A DNA stretch of 64,000 nucleotides from Wolbachia endosymbiont (group A) of Bibio marci. GTDB taxonomy: Bacteria > Pseudomonadota > Alphaproteobacteria > Rickettsiales > Anaplasmataceae. Positions 1 through 9,654 of the stretch are shown in pieces (position 1 is the stretch's first letter; every line of letters begins with the position of its first letter). The notes under the pieces were generated by a model. The model did no database searches. It saw only the letters and a program-made list of their open reading frames with translations, and had not been told where the DNA came from. The translations under genes were made by a program, and so were the position numbers. The stretch lies in NCBI RefSeq assembly GCF_947251645.1, contig NZ_OX366364.1:62001-126000 (forward strand), read 5' to 3'.

Positions 1-8
1 ACGTATAC

Positions 9-1955
9 TTAAAAGAACCCTCTAAGTTTTCTAGCGCGGCTTGGATGTTTCAACTTGCGCAGTGCTTTTGCCTCTATTTGCCTGATTCTCTCACGTGTTA
101 CATTAAAAATTTTTCCTACTTCTTCTAAGGTATGCTCCTTCCCATCTTTACCAAGGCCAAAACGCATTCTTAGAATTCTTTCTTCCTTTGGTGTTAAAGT
201 TGCAAGAACATTGGTTGTAATGCCACGCAAGTCAGCAAGTATTGCAGCATCCTCTGGTCTGGAGACTCGCTTATCTTCTATACAATCACCGAAGGTACTA
301 CTATCATCTTTTCCTGTTGGAGCTTCAAGACTTACTGGATCCCTTGCTATTTTCATAACTTTGCGTATTCTTTCCAGTGGCATTGTCAGTTCTACACTCA
401 ATTCCTCTAACGTCGGCTCTCTCCCCATCTCATGAGTCATCTTTCTTAATGCTCTGTTGATTTTACTGATAATTTCCACCATATGAACTGGTATTCTAAC
501 TACTTTAGACTGCTCAGGTATTGCCCTAGTGATCGATTGTCTTACCCACCAAGTGCCATAAGTTGAAAATTTATATCCACGTTTGTAATCAAACTTATCC
601 ACGGCCTTCATAAGACCAATATTGCCTTCTTGTATCAAATCAAGCAGATCAAGACCTCTTTTTGAATACTTCTTAGCAATGGAAACTACTAGCCTTAAGT
701 TAGCCTTAATCATTTCTTGCTTTGCTTCAGAGACTTCTCGTTCGTGTTTTTGTATTCTCCTGATTAGCTCCTTAAATTCTTGCACGTTATCTTCCTGTAT
801 ATGCTGCTTAATACCGTTCAAAGTACTAGCTATATGTTCAGAGTTATCGTCTATAAACCTTAAAAATTTGTTTTTTGATTCACCTGTAAAAGAGGACTGA
901 TTTTCATTGATCTTTAAAAGACTTATCTCTTTCAACTCGTGCTTTAAAAGCACGTCATCATAAACTTTATAGAAACTTTCTCTATTGATATCGTATTTTC
1001 TAGCCTCAGCAATAAGATTAGCCTCATCAAGCGTGATGGATCTATTTATCTTATAAAGTTCTTGTGTAATTCTGGCAACAGCAGCATCACTTAACTTAAT
1101 TTGTAATGCCATAGACCATATTTGATTATACAAAATTTCTAGCTCATTAGAGAAATTTTTAGAATTTTTTCTTAATATCAACGCTTCATTTGTTAAAGTA
1201 ATTATCTCATCCAATGCAACTATGACCTTTGGCAATAAGTCACTTTCCATTTCAAGAATAGAAACATTTAAATTGACTGAACTTATATCTTCATTATCAC
1301 CGTCTTTCTCATCATCACTTTTTTTACTATCTTTCTCATCATCACTACAATACTCAGCATCTTCAGAAACATCCTCAGAATCCTCAACATCTTCAGCACT
1401 TTCTTCACTCTTTTCTTTGGGTACCACATTAAAATCAGAGTTATAAATTGCATCCAGATCTATAATTTCTCTCAGTAAGAGAGCTCCACTACTTAAATCA
1501 TCACGCCATACTTTTATCACCTTTAATGTTACTGATGTTTCAATTATTGCACGTAACATGTTATGCTTTTCAGATTCAATTTTTTTTGCTATCTCGATTT
1601 CATCTGCCCTTGACAAAAGCTTTACAGAGCTCATGTCTTGTAAATAAATCCTTACTGGATCATCATTTTGTACTAAAGTTGCAGTAACATTTGGCGATGT
1701 GTCATCATCATCAAGTTTACTATCATCACTGTTGGAAGGAACATCTTCTTCATCTTCGCTACTTTCAAGCACATTAATTCCGGAGTCCTGCAATAAAGAT
1801 ATAGCATCATCTATAAAGTCAGACGAAAAATTTTCATCTGATAATTTATCATTTATATCATCACAGGTGACAAAACCACCTTTTTTTATACTTTTAGTTA
1901 CAAGATCTCTGATAATTTTTTTCTTATCTTCTGCATCATTAATAATTGACATCAT
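9..1955 (-). CDS. rpoD: RNA polymerase sigma factor RpoD (sigma-70)
   Basis: Primary sigma factor that directs RNA polymerase to housekeeping promoters. The 648-residue protein has an acidic region 1.1 and spacer rich in Asp, Glu and Ser (about residues 65-230), and region 1.2 ([10 protein letters not shown]). Region 2 lies at about 410-475 ([14 protein letters not shown], then [13 protein letters not shown], the -10 recognition and melting segment). Region 3 follows, and region 4 at the C-terminus ends in a helix-turn-helix ([20 protein letters not shown]). The length and organisation are those of a group 1 sigma. The start has two adjacent Met codons. It is transcribed on minus, convergent with whatever lies left of the window and downstream of the antiporter cluster. 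Identification is secure from the motifs. Confidence 0.98.
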   Translation of the reverse strand: MMSIINDAEDKKKIIRDLVTKSIKKGGFVTCDDINDKLSDENFSSDFIDDAISLLQDSGINVLESSEDEEDVPSNSDDSKLDDDDTSPNVTATLVQNDDPVRIYLQDMSSVKLLSRADEIEIAKKIESEKHNMLRAIIETSVTLKVIKVWRDDLSSGALLLREIIDLDAIYNSDFNVVPKEKSEESAEDVEDSEDVSEDAEYCSDDEKDSKKSDDEKDGDNEDISSVNLNVSILEMESDLLPKVIVALDEIITLTNEALILRKNSKNFSNELEILYNQIWSMALQIKLSDAAVARITQELYKINRSITLDEANLIAEARKYDINRESFYKVYDDVLLKHELKEISLLKINENQSSFTGESKNKFLRFIDDNSEHIASTLNGIKQHIQEDNVQEFKELIRRIQKHEREVSEAKQEMIKANLRLVVSIAKKYSKRGLDLLDLIQEGNIGLMKAVDKFDYKRGYKFSTYGTWWVRQSITRAIPEQSKVVRIPVHMVEIISKINRALRKMTHEMGREPTLEELSVELTMPLERIRKVMKIARDPVSLEAPTGKDDSSTFGDCIEDKRVSRPEDAAILADLRGITTNVLATLTPKEERILRMRFGLGKDGKEHTLEEVGKIFNVTRERIRQIEAKALRKLKHPSRARKLRGFF

Positions 1956-2075
1956 TACCTTTATAGTTTATAATTTCATTCCTTATTAACAAACAAACTT
2001 ACAACGAGCAAGTCTATAATTTTACTTTTAACTTGTGGCTATTTGTTACTTCATATAGTTTAAGATACTGTTAAT

Positions 2076-2402
2076 TTATGTACACTTGTCTTGATCAATT
2101 GTTCCATACTTTTCTTCTATTTTTACTGCTATGGACAATCCAACTGAAAATGTTGCAATTCCAACCACTATAGCAGTAAGCATTAAAACATGGGGTATAG
2201 GATTGCTATATGAATAAAAATTTGAAACCAATATAGGAGGCAAGGAACTTTTTATATACCCTAGAGATATGTAAAACAACAAAACAGATGCTTGGAAGAC
2301 ACTTACTCCTATCATTTTCTTGATTAAATTTTTATCGTTTATAATAATATATAAACCTAGCACCATTAATATAATAATAATTGTATAATTATATAAAGTC
2401 AT
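2076..2402 (-). CDS. mnhC: Na+/H+ antiporter subunit MrpC (MnhC, NuoK-like)
   Basis: Small membrane subunit of an Mrp-type cation/proton antiporter, related to complex I subunit NuoK. The 108-residue protein has three hydrophobic segments (about 5-24, 30-50, 72-98), including the NuoK-like stretch NPIPHVLMLTAIVVGIA. Its start overlaps the stop of the MrpB gene by four bases, so the two are translationally coupled. It is last in the minus-strand order F-G-A tail-B-C. The family assignment follows sequence character and context; the transported ion is not shown by the sequence. Confidence 0.9.
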   Translation of the reverse strand: MTLYNYTIIIILMVLGLYIIINDKNLIKKMIGVSVFQASVLLFYISLGYIKSSLPPILVSNFYSYSNPIPHVLMLTAIVVGIATFSVGLSIAVKIEEKYGTIDQDKCT

Positions 2403-2818
2403 TGTTTTTTCCTACGAGCAAAATTTATATATATAATTAACATAGAGGAGCAGACAGTAAATGCTACACCTAATTCCACAAAAAAAATACCCAATTTTTG
2501 ACCGGTTCTATTATTGGCTGACAAGATATCGTAAGATAAAAAACTTTGGCCAAGTAAAGTTGTTGCAACGCCCGTTCCTCCATAAATTAAAATACCTAAC
2601 ACGTTAGTCAATCTAATCACAGAATAAGGTATTGCTTTTAGAGTTGTAGATACACCAAATAGCATTGAATATAATATTATCCCGGAGGCAATAATTATTC
2701 CTGCTTGAAAACCTCCACCCGGAGTGTAATCACCGTGAAATTGTATGTATAAACCAAATAAAATGATAAAAGGTATCATCAAAAATGTTACTGCATTTAA
2801 TATCGGATCTTTAATCAT
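2399..2818 (-). CDS. mnhB: Na+/H+ antiporter subunit MrpB (MnhB)
   Basis: Membrane subunit B of the Mrp antiporter. The 139-residue protein begins near the family motif LFGLYIQFHGDYTPGGGFQA (about 20-39, with GxxxPGGGFQxG). It has four hydrophobic segments and a basic tail (RRKKQ). It overlaps the upstream gene by eight bases and the downstream mrpC by four bases, which points to one tightly coupled operon. The PGGGFQ motif makes the family call secure; ion specificity is unknown. Confidence 0.92.
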   Translation of the reverse strand: MIKDPILNAVTFLMIPFIILFGLYIQFHGDYTPGGGFQAGIIIASGIILYSMLFGVSTTLKAIPYSVIRLTNVLGILIYGGTGVATTLLGQSFLSYDILSANNRTGQKLGIFFVELGVAFTVCSSMLIIYINFARRKKQ

Positions 2819-3338
2819 TTTCTTTTTCTTCTTTTAATATCAACGTTATACAAAGCGCAGCAGTAAAAACTACTATAGTTTCTCCAAACGTGTCATAACC
2901 ACGAAAGCTTGCCAAAACAGCTGTCACTATATTAGGAATACCGGTAGCTTTTTCGGTATTTTCCACATAATAAGGAGCAACATGCAAGTGGATCGGAGCA
3001 TTGTGGCTGCCAAAATCTGGCAATTGAATCATAAAATATGACAAACATACAGCCAGAAATAACATAAAAAAAAGCGTTATAGGGTTATGAGATAGATTTA
3101 CTTTATGATTCTTTATCAAGGAGAGTGCTGCAAACGTAAAAACCGTACTTAGCCCCGCACCAACAGAAGCTTCAGTAATTGCAACATCAGGTGCATTCAT
3201 AATTAAGTATATAAGCGCAATAAGTGAACTAAATACACACATTAGAACAGCACTTACGACTAAATGTCGCGAGAAGACTATAAAAACCGTAACTGTTAGT
3301 AACAACAAAAGTAGCACTACATTTAATATTTCTAACAC
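2811..3338 (-). CDS. Mrp antiporter subunit, MrpA C-terminal-like (DUF4040/MbhE)
   Basis: Integral membrane protein of 175 residues resembling the C-terminal part of MrpA, or separate subunits MbhD plus MbhE of related complexes. The N-terminal half carries NAPDVAITEASVGAG (about 48-62), the DUF4040 signature. The C-terminal half carries ASFRGYDTFGETIVVFTAAL (about 143-162), typical of the MbhE segment preceding MrpB. No gene for the large MrpA N-terminal antiporter-like part is present in this window. It lies one base after mrpG and overlaps mrpB, inside the operon. Confidence 0.85.
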   Translation of the reverse strand: MLEILNVVLLLLLLTVTVFIVFSRHLVVSAVLMCVFSSLIALIYLIMNAPDVAITEASVGAGLSTVFTFAALSLIKNHKVNLSHNPITLFFMLFLAVCLSYFMIQLPDFGSHNAPIHLHVAPYYVENTEKATGIPNIVTAVLASFRGYDTFGETIVVFTAALCITLILKEEKEND

Positions 3339-3339
3339 C

Positions 3340-3627
3340 TTAACCTTCTTTAACAGTTTTTTTCTTAACTTTATAATAAGTGCGCGCTAAAATATAGCCA
3401 TTAGTTGAGCTAGCTACCCATATTATAAGAATTAATAATATTATTTTAACAGTATTGATTGAAAATCCATTCTGCAAAGCAAAACCAATTAACAATAACG
3501 TTGCACCGCTAGAATCTGTAATACCTGCTGCATGTAACCTAGTATAGAAATCAGGAAATCTAATTACTCCCACACTTGAAATAATTACTAAACAAATGCC
3601 TAAAAATATAAGAACGGATCCTATCAT
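3340..3627 (-). CDS. mnhG: Na+/H+ antiporter subunit MrpG (MnhG)
   Basis: Small membrane subunit G of the Mrp complex, 95 residues. The family hallmark GVIRFPDFYTRLHAAGITDS is at about residues 20-39 (RxPDxxxRxHAxxxxxxxG), between hydrophobic segments at about 2-20, 43-56 and 59-79. It follows mrpF by six bases and precedes the MrpA-tail gene by one base. The motif makes the assignment secure. Confidence 0.93.
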   Translation of the reverse strand: MIGSVLIFLGICLVIISSVGVIRFPDFYTRLHAAGITDSSGATLLLIGFALQNGFSINTVKIILLILIIWVASSTNGYILARTYYKVKKKTVKEG

Positions 3628-3633
3628 AAATTA

Positions 3634-3879
3634 TTAAAACAACATTAATCTCATTAGTGCTATAGTTGATATAAAGCTAACGCTAGCATACAACAATGCT
3701 ATATCAATTAAAAAAAAATTATTCAGAATGATTGATATTGCTGTTATGAGTACAACTACTTGCGTTGAGAAATTATTGAACGCTAAAACCTTATTGTACA
3801 CATCACTTGACTTAGAGACTATGCGACACAACATTACACTCATACAGAACAACAGTGTATAGATAGCAATGTGAATCAT
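3634..3879 (-). CDS. mnhF: Na+/H+ antiporter subunit MrpF (MnhF)
   Basis: Small membrane subunit F, 81 residues, three hydrophobic segments (about 3-18, 37-55, 57-78). The middle holds the family-like stretch DVYNKVLAFNNFSTQVVVLI and the C-terminus the IALLYASVSFISTIALMRLM segment. It is the first antiporter gene on the minus strand, 28 bases downstream of rpoZ. MrpE is not seen in the cluster; MrpD is encoded separately at about 36.6-38.1 kb. Confidence 0.88.
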   Translation of the reverse strand: MIHIAIYTLLFCMSVMLCRIVSKSSDVYNKVLAFNNFSTQVVVLITAISIILNNFFLIDIALLYASVSFISTIALMRLMLF

Positions 3880-3907
3880 TTAAAGACTATGTAACTTCAG
3901 TAGATTT

Positions 3908-4303
3908 CTAAACGGATACTTCTTCATCGCCATCTTGATCATTTATTTCACCATCCACTTCATAATCTTGGCTTTCTTGACTTACATCAAGATCTGTGTT
4001 ATCAGAAAAATTTAATAAATTCGCTAGCTTACTTGTATTACTGCTGTAAACATTATTCATATTTCCTTTCATGTACTCTTTGCATCTACCTACCAAAAGG
4101 TTAAATAGGTCATGAGTATCCACCTGTTTTTCTGCTATTTCATGTAAGGAAACTATGGTGTTCTTATGGTCTTTAAACTGAGCTGTTTGAACTGGATTAC
4201 TTGCCCCTGTATTTAAATCATGTGTTCTTTGACTTGCCAATAGAATCAATTTGAAACGGTTACTTACCTGTTCTGTACACTTTTCTACAATAGACTCAGC
4301 CAT
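3908..4303 (-). CDS. rpoZ: DNA-directed RNA polymerase omega subunit RpoZ
   Basis: Omega subunit that assists folding and assembly of the beta-prime subunit. The 131-residue protein starts MAESIVEKCTEQVSNRFKLI, with the omega signature NRFKLILLASQRTHDLNTGA at about 15-34, then KNTIVSLHEIAEKQVD at about 47-62. The acidic C-terminal tail (about 100-131, many Asp and Glu) lengthens it beyond the usual size of about 90, as in other Rickettsiales. It precedes mrpF on the same strand with 28 bases between. Confidence 0.95.
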   Translation of the reverse strand: MAESIVEKCTEQVSNRFKLILLASQRTHDLNTGASNPVQTAQFKDHKNTIVSLHEIAEKQVDTHDLFNLLVGRCKEYMKGNMNNVYSSNTSKLANLLNFSDNTDLDVSQESQDYEVDGEINDQDGDEEVSV

Positions 4304-4363
4304 AAGATACTACCTTAATAAGTTTTATACTATATCACAAAAAACAAGTTGTCAACTTTGTAT

Positions 4364-4675
4364 CTATTGCGATTCAACTTCATGTTTTACTTTTTCTGCC
4401 TCAGATTTTATTTCTTGGCTTTCTGTCATCGTGATTGTTATTTCATGATCAAGTTTTTTTAGAAATCCTAACAATCGCTCTAAAGAAAAACCATCTATTT
4501 TACCATTTTTAATTTGCGATACCTTTGGCTGATCAATACCAAGTTTCTCAGCTGCAAAAGCCTGAGTCCAAGCATTTTTTTCTATAATTTTATTTATTAT
4601 ATAAAGCAACTTTGTTTTTATTCCTGCACTGTCTAAGTTATTTAACGATATTATTTCCATAATTTTTACACTCAC
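4364..4675 (-). CDS. XRE-family HTH transcriptional regulator (solo)
   Basis: DNA-binding protein of 103 residues with a central helix-turn-helix of the Cro/CI (XRE) type at about 34-70 (WTQAFAAEKLGIDQPKVSQI, then KNGKIDGFSLERLLGFLKKL). This resembles the antitoxin-like HigA/HTH_37 group. A second Met at residue 6 is an alternative start. No toxin gene is visible on either side: rpoZ lies downstream, and about 410 bases of AT-rich DNA with an imperfect 17-base inverted repeat lie upstream. It could be an autoregulated solo regulator or an orphan antitoxin. The targets are unknown. Confidence 0.82.
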   Translation of the reverse strand: MSVKIMEIISLNNLDSAGIKTKLLYIINKIIEKNAWTQAFAAEKLGIDQPKVSQIKNGKIDGFSLERLLGFLKKLDHEITITMTESQEIKSEAEKVKHEVESQ

Positions 4676-5086
4676 ATATCAATTAACTTTATTAAACATT
4701 ATAACATAATATTTAATATACCAAGATATTAATATCATATAACTTGTCAATAATTATATGATATCAATATTTAAAACTTTAAGTTGATTGTATATTAATA
4801 TTTCAATCAAATTTCTAGTAACTTTAAATTATCATTTTACTATCAGCCTATCTGAAAAAGTCATTTACAGAAAGAACAAGCTAAAATTACAAAGCTTGAA
4901 ATACAAAAATAATTATTTTATAAATTTATCTTACATAAGAAGTTTATACTCTATATCTTAATATAGATATTTATTTAAATTTTTAAAATTTCCATTTTAA
5001 CGAGAATTCTATATATTCTATTTATAATATAACTTAAATATTTGTTGCTTTTTAGCTGGAACATTATTTAGTTAGTAAGTAAAATT
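4676..5086. other. AT-rich intergenic region with no gene
   Basis: A very AT-rich gap between the divergent HTH regulator and purE. No convincing reading frame or RNA gene was found. It contains a long inverted repeat (4726-4770) and a shorter one (4784-4810, TTGATTG/CAATCAA). It presumably carries the promoters of both flanking genes, but no promoter could be placed with confidence. Confidence 0.6.
4726..4770. promoter_or_regulatory. Inverted repeat, candidate operator of the HTH regulator
   Basis: The arms ATATTAATATCATATAA (4726-4742) and TTATATGATATCAATAT (4754-4770) are complementary at 16 of 17 positions around an 11-base spacer. The repeat lies about 50 bases upstream of the regulator start. 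That is where an autoregulatory operator would be, but a simple AT-rich hairpin is possible. Confidence 0.4.
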
Positions 5087-5587
5087 GTGTTGAATATGAC
5101 AAAAATAAAAAAAGATGTTGCTGTTATTATGGGGAGTGAGTCAGATTACACCACTATGATCCATACCGTTGATATGTTAAAAGCATTAGAAGCTTCACAT
5201 GACATATTCATAATATCTGCACATAGAACACCAGAAAGGCTCTTCAATTTTGCCAAGTCTGCGCAAGAAGAAGGTTTTAAGGTTATTATAGCTGGTGCAG
5301 GGGGTGCAGCTCATTTACCTGGTATGGTTGCGTCACTAACTTGTTTACCAGTTATCGGCGTTCCTGTGCATAGTAAACAATTAAATGGGCTGGACAGTCT
5401 ACTCTCTATAGTTCAAATGCCAAAGGGTGTTCCAGTTGCAACCATGTCTATAGGAGAAAATGGAGCATATAATGCTGCCATTACCGCCGTATCTATATTG
5501 TCAATTTCCAACAGTGAAATTGCAGGTAGGTTAAAAAAGTGGAGAGAAAAACAGACCAAAGAAGTAAAAGAAAAACCAGTTTCATAA
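5087..5587 (+). CDS. purE: N5-carboxyaminoimidazole ribonucleotide mutase PurE
   Basis: Class I PurE, which converts N5-CAIR to CAIR in de novo purine synthesis. The 166-residue protein has the nucleotide-binding start [14 protein letters not shown], the signature [10 protein letters not shown] (about 43-52) with the catalytic His, and [14 protein letters not shown] (about 70-83). The start codon is TTG at 5087, with an ATG at 5096 as an alternative (MTKIKKDV). It is followed seven bases later by mutL on the same strand. A separate PurK is needed for the N5-CAIR route and is not in the window. purF is at about 39.3-40.7 kb. Confidence 0.95.
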   Translation: MLNMTKIKKDVAVIMGSESDYTTMIHTVDMLKALEASHDIFIISAHRTPERLFNFAKSAQEEGFKVIIAGAGGAAHLPGMVASLTCLPVIGVPVHSKQLNGLDSLLSIVQMPKGVPVATMSIGENGAYNAAITAVSILSISNSEIAGRLKKWREKQTKEVKEKPVS

Positions 5588-5594
5588 TAAATCT

Positions 5595-7454
5595 ATGGCA
5601 ATAATTCTTTTAGACACAAAAACCATAAACCGTATAGCAGCGGGGGAGGTGATAGAAAGGCCAGCAAGTGTAGTAAAGGAATTAGTGGAAAATGCAATAG
5701 ATGCTGGAAGTTTAGAAATAGAGATCAAAATAGAAAGTGGTGGGCGTAACCTTATTATTGTGACAGATGATGGTAACGGAGTAGAAAAAAACGATTTAGA
5801 ACTTGCGTTTATGCGCCATGCTACTTCAAAATTGAGCGATAGTGAGTTGATAGAAATCAAGCATCTTGGCTTTAGAGGAGAAGCTCTACCTTCAATTGCA
5901 GCAGTAAGTAGGATAAAATTATCGTCTAAGGCAAGAGAAGCAAGTGAAGCATGGTCTATAAGTTATGAGGGTGGAGAGAAAATAGGGGAGCTAACTCCTT
6001 ACTCTTTATCACAAGGGACACATATTGAAGTACGAGATTTGTTTTTCGCTACCCCAAATAGACTAAAATTTCTAAAAACCGAAAGAGCAGAAACTCAAAG
6101 CATTGTTGATATTGTAAATAACCTAGCAATGATTAACTATCATATAGGGTTTACTCTCACTTCAGGTAATAAAAAGCTCTTAAAATACGCTAAGCAGACT
6201 TCGTTATTTCATAGATTGTGTGAAGTAGAAGAAGAATTTCAGGGCAATTCTTTGGAGGTCAATGAAGAAGAAGACGGCATTAAACTTACGGGACACATCT
6301 GTAAGCCGACCGTCAATCGTGGTAAGTCAACTCAGATCTATACGTTTGTTAATGGAAGGCCAATTAAAGATAATTTACTTATTGGTGCGGTTAGGTATGC
6401 ATATCATGATTTTATTCCAAGCGATAGGTATCCTTTTGCAGCGTTACATTTAGAGATACCTTATGATCAAGTAGATGTAAATGTGCATCCAAATAAATCA
6501 GAAGTAAGGTTTCAGAATAAGAAGCTCATATATGAGATAGTGACAAGAGGATTAATTAAAGCGTTGTCAAGAAGGATAGGCACCTTTGATGTCATTCCAG
6601 CTAGTGACCAGAAAACTACTAATACGATAGAGGGTTTTGTGAAAGGTTCATTATCAGATCCTTTTGATAAGTCTAATGTTCAAAAAGAATTTTACGAAAG
6701 GAGGCCAAGTCCTTTTGAAAATCAACTAATAAAAGAATTTGCCTCTCCAAATGAAAAAGCAAAAGGCTTATCAGAACAGTCAAAATCGTTTAATTATACC
6801 GGTATACAGAAATTCCCAGCACAAGCGGAGGCTATGGTTCTAGAAAAAAAGGTGTTAGAGCAAGTTGATTTGATAGAGAGCCACCCACTCGGGTTTGCAC
6901 GCTGTCAGGTCTATAATACTTACATTATTGCCGAGGTAAGAGACAAATTGATTATAGTCGACCAGCATGCAGCCCACGAAAGACTAGTATATGAATGCCT
7001 AAAACAAAAATCAAGTATAAAAAGACAAAAACTACTTCTTCCTGAAACGGTTGAAATCAAAAATCAAGCTGGAATGGAGATGATTGAAATCTATAAAGAT
7101 AAGTTATTTGAAATGGGTTTTGATATTGAAATCAAATCAGAGAATAAAGTAATAGTAAAAGAAATCCCTGCAATTTTGGGAGCAATAGATGTGAAAGAGA
7201 TGCTAATTAATATAGTGGGTAGATTAACGGAAATAGAAGATACATTGCCAGTAGAGGATAAAGTGAACAAAATATTGGCTACTATCGCTTGTCATGGATC
7301 AATTAGAGCGGGTAGAAAAATGAGGTTAGAGGAGATGAATGAGTTGCTGAGGCAAATGGAAAAAACCCCATATTCCGGACAATGCAACCACGGAAGGCCA
7401 ACTTATATAGAAATGAAATTGAGTGATATTGAAAAACTGTTCGAGCGTAGGTAA
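5595..7454 (+). CDS. mutL: DNA mismatch repair protein MutL
   Basis: Mismatch repair factor linking mismatch recognition by MutS to strand removal. The 619-residue protein has an N-terminal GHKL ATPase domain: [10 protein letters not shown] at about 29-38, DDGNGV, and [13 protein letters not shown] at about 91-103. The C-terminal dimerisation domain contains [12 protein letters not shown] (the DQHAX2EX4E metal-binding motif of endonuclease-type MutL), then ACHGSIRAG and QCNHGRP. These motifs imply an intrinsic nicking activity, unlike E. coli MutL. It is cotranscribed with purE, starting seven bases after it, and appears complete. Confidence 0.97.
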   Translation: MAIILLDTKTINRIAAGEVIERPASVVKELVENAIDAGSLEIEIKIESGGRNLIIVTDDGNGVEKNDLELAFMRHATSKLSDSELIEIKHLGFRGEALPSIAAVSRIKLSSKAREASEAWSISYEGGEKIGELTPYSLSQGTHIEVRDLFFATPNRLKFLKTERAETQSIVDIVNNLAMINYHIGFTLTSGNKKLLKYAKQTSLFHRLCEVEEEFQGNSLEVNEEEDGIKLTGHICKPTVNRGKSTQIYTFVNGRPIKDNLLIGAVRYAYHDFIPSDRYPFAALHLEIPYDQVDVNVHPNKSEVRFQNKKLIYEIVTRGLIKALSRRIGTFDVIPASDQKTTNTIEGFVKGSLSDPFDKSNVQKEFYERRPSPFENQLIKEFASPNEKAKGLSEQSKSFNYTGIQKFPAQAEAMVLEKKVLEQVDLIESHPLGFARCQVYNTYIIAEVRDKLIIVDQHAAHERLVYECLKQKSSIKRQKLLLPETVEIKNQAGMEMIEIYKDKLFEMGFDIEIKSENKVIVKEIPAILGAIDVKEMLINIVGRLTEIEDTLPVEDKVNKILATIACHGSIRAGRKMRLEEMNELLRQMEKTPYSGQCNHGRPTYIEMKLSDIEKLFERR

Positions 7455-7904
7455 TGAGGTTGCCATAAATATGTAAGTGCTCCTTCCTCGTCATCCAAGT
7501 AGCTATAGAAACGGATTAAACGAAAAAACCTCCTTGACAAACTTCGCCAGCCCCCTTATTATGATAATAAGGGTATTTATGACTCAAAACTTGTTTTTGA
7601 CCTGCAGGCTCAATGACAAAATTCAGTAAAAAACTCAGAGTATTTATTGGCGGATTACATAAAATTATAGCGGCTGCATGTCTTTTAAATTTTTTCTACA
7701 TTCAGCCAAACCGCGCTTAAACTAAGCGTCAGCACATTATTACAGCGCCACTTACAGTAATATAGAGTCAAAACTCGCTACTCGGGGCTTCTTTTGCCTT
7801 TTTTTCGTTTGGTAAATTTTTTAATATTTATAGCAACATGAACTGGGCAGGAAGGTGTCATTCCAGTGCTCCTGTGATGTCATCCCAGTGCTTGACACTG
7901 GGAT
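7455..7904. repeat. Intergenic repeat block after mutL
   Basis: No gene is seen here. The segment holds one copy (7517-7562, reverse orientation) of a short dispersed repeat also at 50664-50706 and 60776-60814, including a near-perfect palindrome around CCCTTATTATGATAATAAGGG (7554-7574). It also holds one copy (7785-7832, reverse) of a second dispersed repeat found twice at 60376-60558. It ends in a Wolbachia palindrome (ATCCCAGTGCTTGACACTGGGAT, 7882-7904) into which an IS903-group element has inserted. Confidence 0.7.
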
Positions 7905-8993
7905 GGCTTTGTTGCATAGCAACCGAAAAAATCTGGTGGCTACTGACAAAATTCATTATAAATAACCATTTAACTGTTGAAGAAAAAATATGCCACAGAA
8001 AATGAAAGTCAGTAACCAAAATGAATATAACAAATTTCTCCAGGAAAGAGGAAATATTTTTCATTATATCAATGAAGCCATAGAAAATTGGTATGAAAAT
8101 AGTCCAAAAATGCAAGGCGGCAACTATATTTACAGTGATAAAGTTGTGATTTTGGTGCATATAATTGTCAATCTTTTTAGAATTGGTTTAAGACAAACGG
8201 TGGGGTTTATAAAAGGATATATGCAACAAATAGGAAGAGATTTAGCAGTTATCAGCTATTCACAAGCATCAAGAAGGTTTAAGAAACTTAATATTAAGAT
8301 CAATGATTGCAGAATTGATAAAAATAATATGGAAGACATCGAAATTGCTATAGATAGTACAGGTATCAGCATTTACAACAATACCCCTGGTCACAGCAAG
8401 GAAAATAGCGCTAACAGAAAATATCGTGGCTATGAACAGACAAGAAAATTGCATGTAATGTTGAATATAAACAGCAAAAAAGCCATAGCTGTAAAATACA
8501 GTAACGGTGTCTACTCTGATCACTATGGAGCTTGCGATTTGCTTAAAGAAGTTAATTTTCAGCATATCATAAAAGCACTATATGCAGATAGGGCATATGA
8601 TAGGCACAAGTTTTACAAATTGTGTCACGAATATGATATAAAGGCAAAAATTCCACCAATAAACAATGCGGCAGAACATCCAGAAATAGATTATATGTCT
8701 GACAGAAATGCTGCTATTAGGTTAATAAAGTTATACGGTGAAGATGGCGTGAAAGAATGGAAAAAAGAAGTAAATTATGGGAAAAGATCTTATATTGAAG
8801 GGTTTTTCTCAAGATTAAAGCAAATATTTGGATTCAGCTTTAGGAATAAATCCGAAGTAAATCGCGAAAAAGAATTGCTGATTAAGTGCTATTTGCTTAA
8901 TCAATTTACTGAAATTGGTATGGCTAAATTTGAAATGGCTACATGATATTTATCGTAAATTACTACCAGTATAAGGTGCGATGCAACAAAGCC
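7905..8993 (+). mobile_element. Intact IS5-family (IS903-group) insertion sequence, copy A
   Basis: Complete 1089-base element. Terminal inverted repeats begin GGCTTTGTTGCAT at the left and end ATGCAACAAAGCC at the right, close to the known IS903 terminus GGCTTTGTTGAATAAATC. It is flanked by an exact 9-base target duplication, CACTGGGAT (7896-7904 and 8994-9002), as expected for the IS903 group. It encodes one intact 318-residue transposase. The target is one of the dispersed palindromes. Two other intact copies and one decayed copy are in the window. Confidence 0.93.
7990..8946 (+). CDS. IS5-family (IS903-group) DDE transposase
   Basis: Intact transposase of 318 residues. The DDE-type landmarks are visible: the first Asp in IAIDSTGISIY (about 119-129), the second in ALYADRAYD (about 196-204), and the Glu region YIEGFFSRLKQIFG (about 268-281). 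Length and end sequences fit the IS903 group. The frame is open throughout and the protein differs by only one or two residues from the copies at 55635-56591 and 59080-60036, which points to recent transposition. Confidence 0.93.
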   Translation: MPQKMKVSNQNEYNKFLQERGNIFHYINEAIENWYENSPKMQGGNYIYSDKVVILVHIIVNLFRIGLRQTVGFIKGYMQQIGRDLAVISYSQASRRFKKLNIKINDCRIDKNNMEDIEIAIDSTGISIYNNTPGHSKENSANRKYRGYEQTRKLHVMLNINSKKAIAVKYSNGVYSDHYGACDLLKEVNFQHIIKALYADRAYDRHKFYKLCHEYDIKAKIPPINNAAEHPEIDYMSDRNAAIRLIKLYGEDGVKEWKKEVNYGKRSYIEGFFSRLKQIFGFSFRNKSEVNREKELLIKCYLLNQFTEIGMAKFEMAT

Positions 8994-9002
8994 CACTGGG
9001 AT

Positions 9003-9654
9003 CCAGCTAAGTTAGTGAGTGTAAAAGTAGCCAACCTTACGTTAAAACACAACGTTCTTGATGAGATTGCATAAAAACTGGATTCCTTACATCATAGAGA
9101 CACTGCCATTATAGAGTGAACCAGTGTCTGGGCACTGGGATGACAAAAAAGGGGCTACTCGGATGACACCGTCTTGGATGGAAACCAGTGTCAGCTACTT
9201 TCATGACATCATCATAAAGTAAAATGAGATCCCAGTGTCAAGCAATGGGATGACAGGAGAAGGAGGCTACTTGGATGACACCATTCTTTTTTCCGGATCC
9301 AAGTAGTCAGCTACTCGGATAACAAAGAAAGGAACACTGGGATGACCCCTTTTCCGGTGGAACAATATTTGTACAGTTATGGAATTGTGCAACAGGCACA
9401 ATTTAATATAAAAAGCTTTGCTTTTTGAAATTTTGGGTTATAATTAACTTAAGATATTTCAGTAGGGAATTTATTGTGAATAGCAGTTGTGTTAAAAGTC
9501 AATGAAAAATATCGAAAAATTTTCAATTTAGTAGATTTATAAAAAATCAATATATTATGACTCTTAATTTAAATATTCTTAATCTAGTGTAGCTGTGGAT
9601 AAGTACTTATAGTTTGTATAGCGTACTTATCCACAAGCTCTGCCATAAATTAGC
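9003..9654. repeat. Intergenic region with clustered Wolbachia palindromes
   Basis: No gene is seen. Positions 9060-9360 hold a run of related short palindromes of the forms CCAGTGTCnnnCACTGGGATGAC, GGCTACTTGGATGACACC and GATCCAAGTAG. Positions 9361-9654 are AT-rich, non-coding, and lie downstream of the IS110-family transposase gene. They contain the hairpin at 9591-9639. The right part may belong to the IS110-type element, whose ends cannot be placed from this single copy. Confidence 0.6.
9591..9639. terminator. Hairpin with two inverted DnaA-box-like sequences
   Basis: AGCTGTGGATAAGTAC (9591-9606) and GTACTTATCCACAAGCT (9623-9639) are inverted copies with one bulged base and a 16-base loop. 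Each arm contains TTATCCACA, the E. coli DnaA-box consensus, in opposite orientations. It lies 16 bases beyond the stop of the IS110-family transposase, so it could serve as its terminator. There is no T tract. Confidence 0.4.

Noticed and set aside
55..1989. Several plus-strand open frames of 74-126 codons across the first 2 kb
   Set aside because: They are antisense shadows of rpoD, rich in Ser and Leu from complementing acidic codons, and lack ribosome-binding sites.
4364..4675. A toxin-antitoxin pair with the HTH protein as antitoxin
   Set aside because: No small toxin-like gene lies upstream or downstream; the neighbours are rpoZ and non-coding DNA.
9060..9360. Repeated short palindromes that might be taken for a CRISPR array
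   Set aside because: Repeats are palindromic, unequal in length and spacing, and have no unique spacers of constant size. No cas genes are present. They are dispersed intergenic palindromes.
9591..9639. Replication origin suggested by two DnaA-box consensus sequences
   Set aside because: Only two boxes, arranged as a hairpin beside a transposase gene. No neighbouring genes of the known Wolbachia origin and no cluster of boxes, so oriC is not supported.
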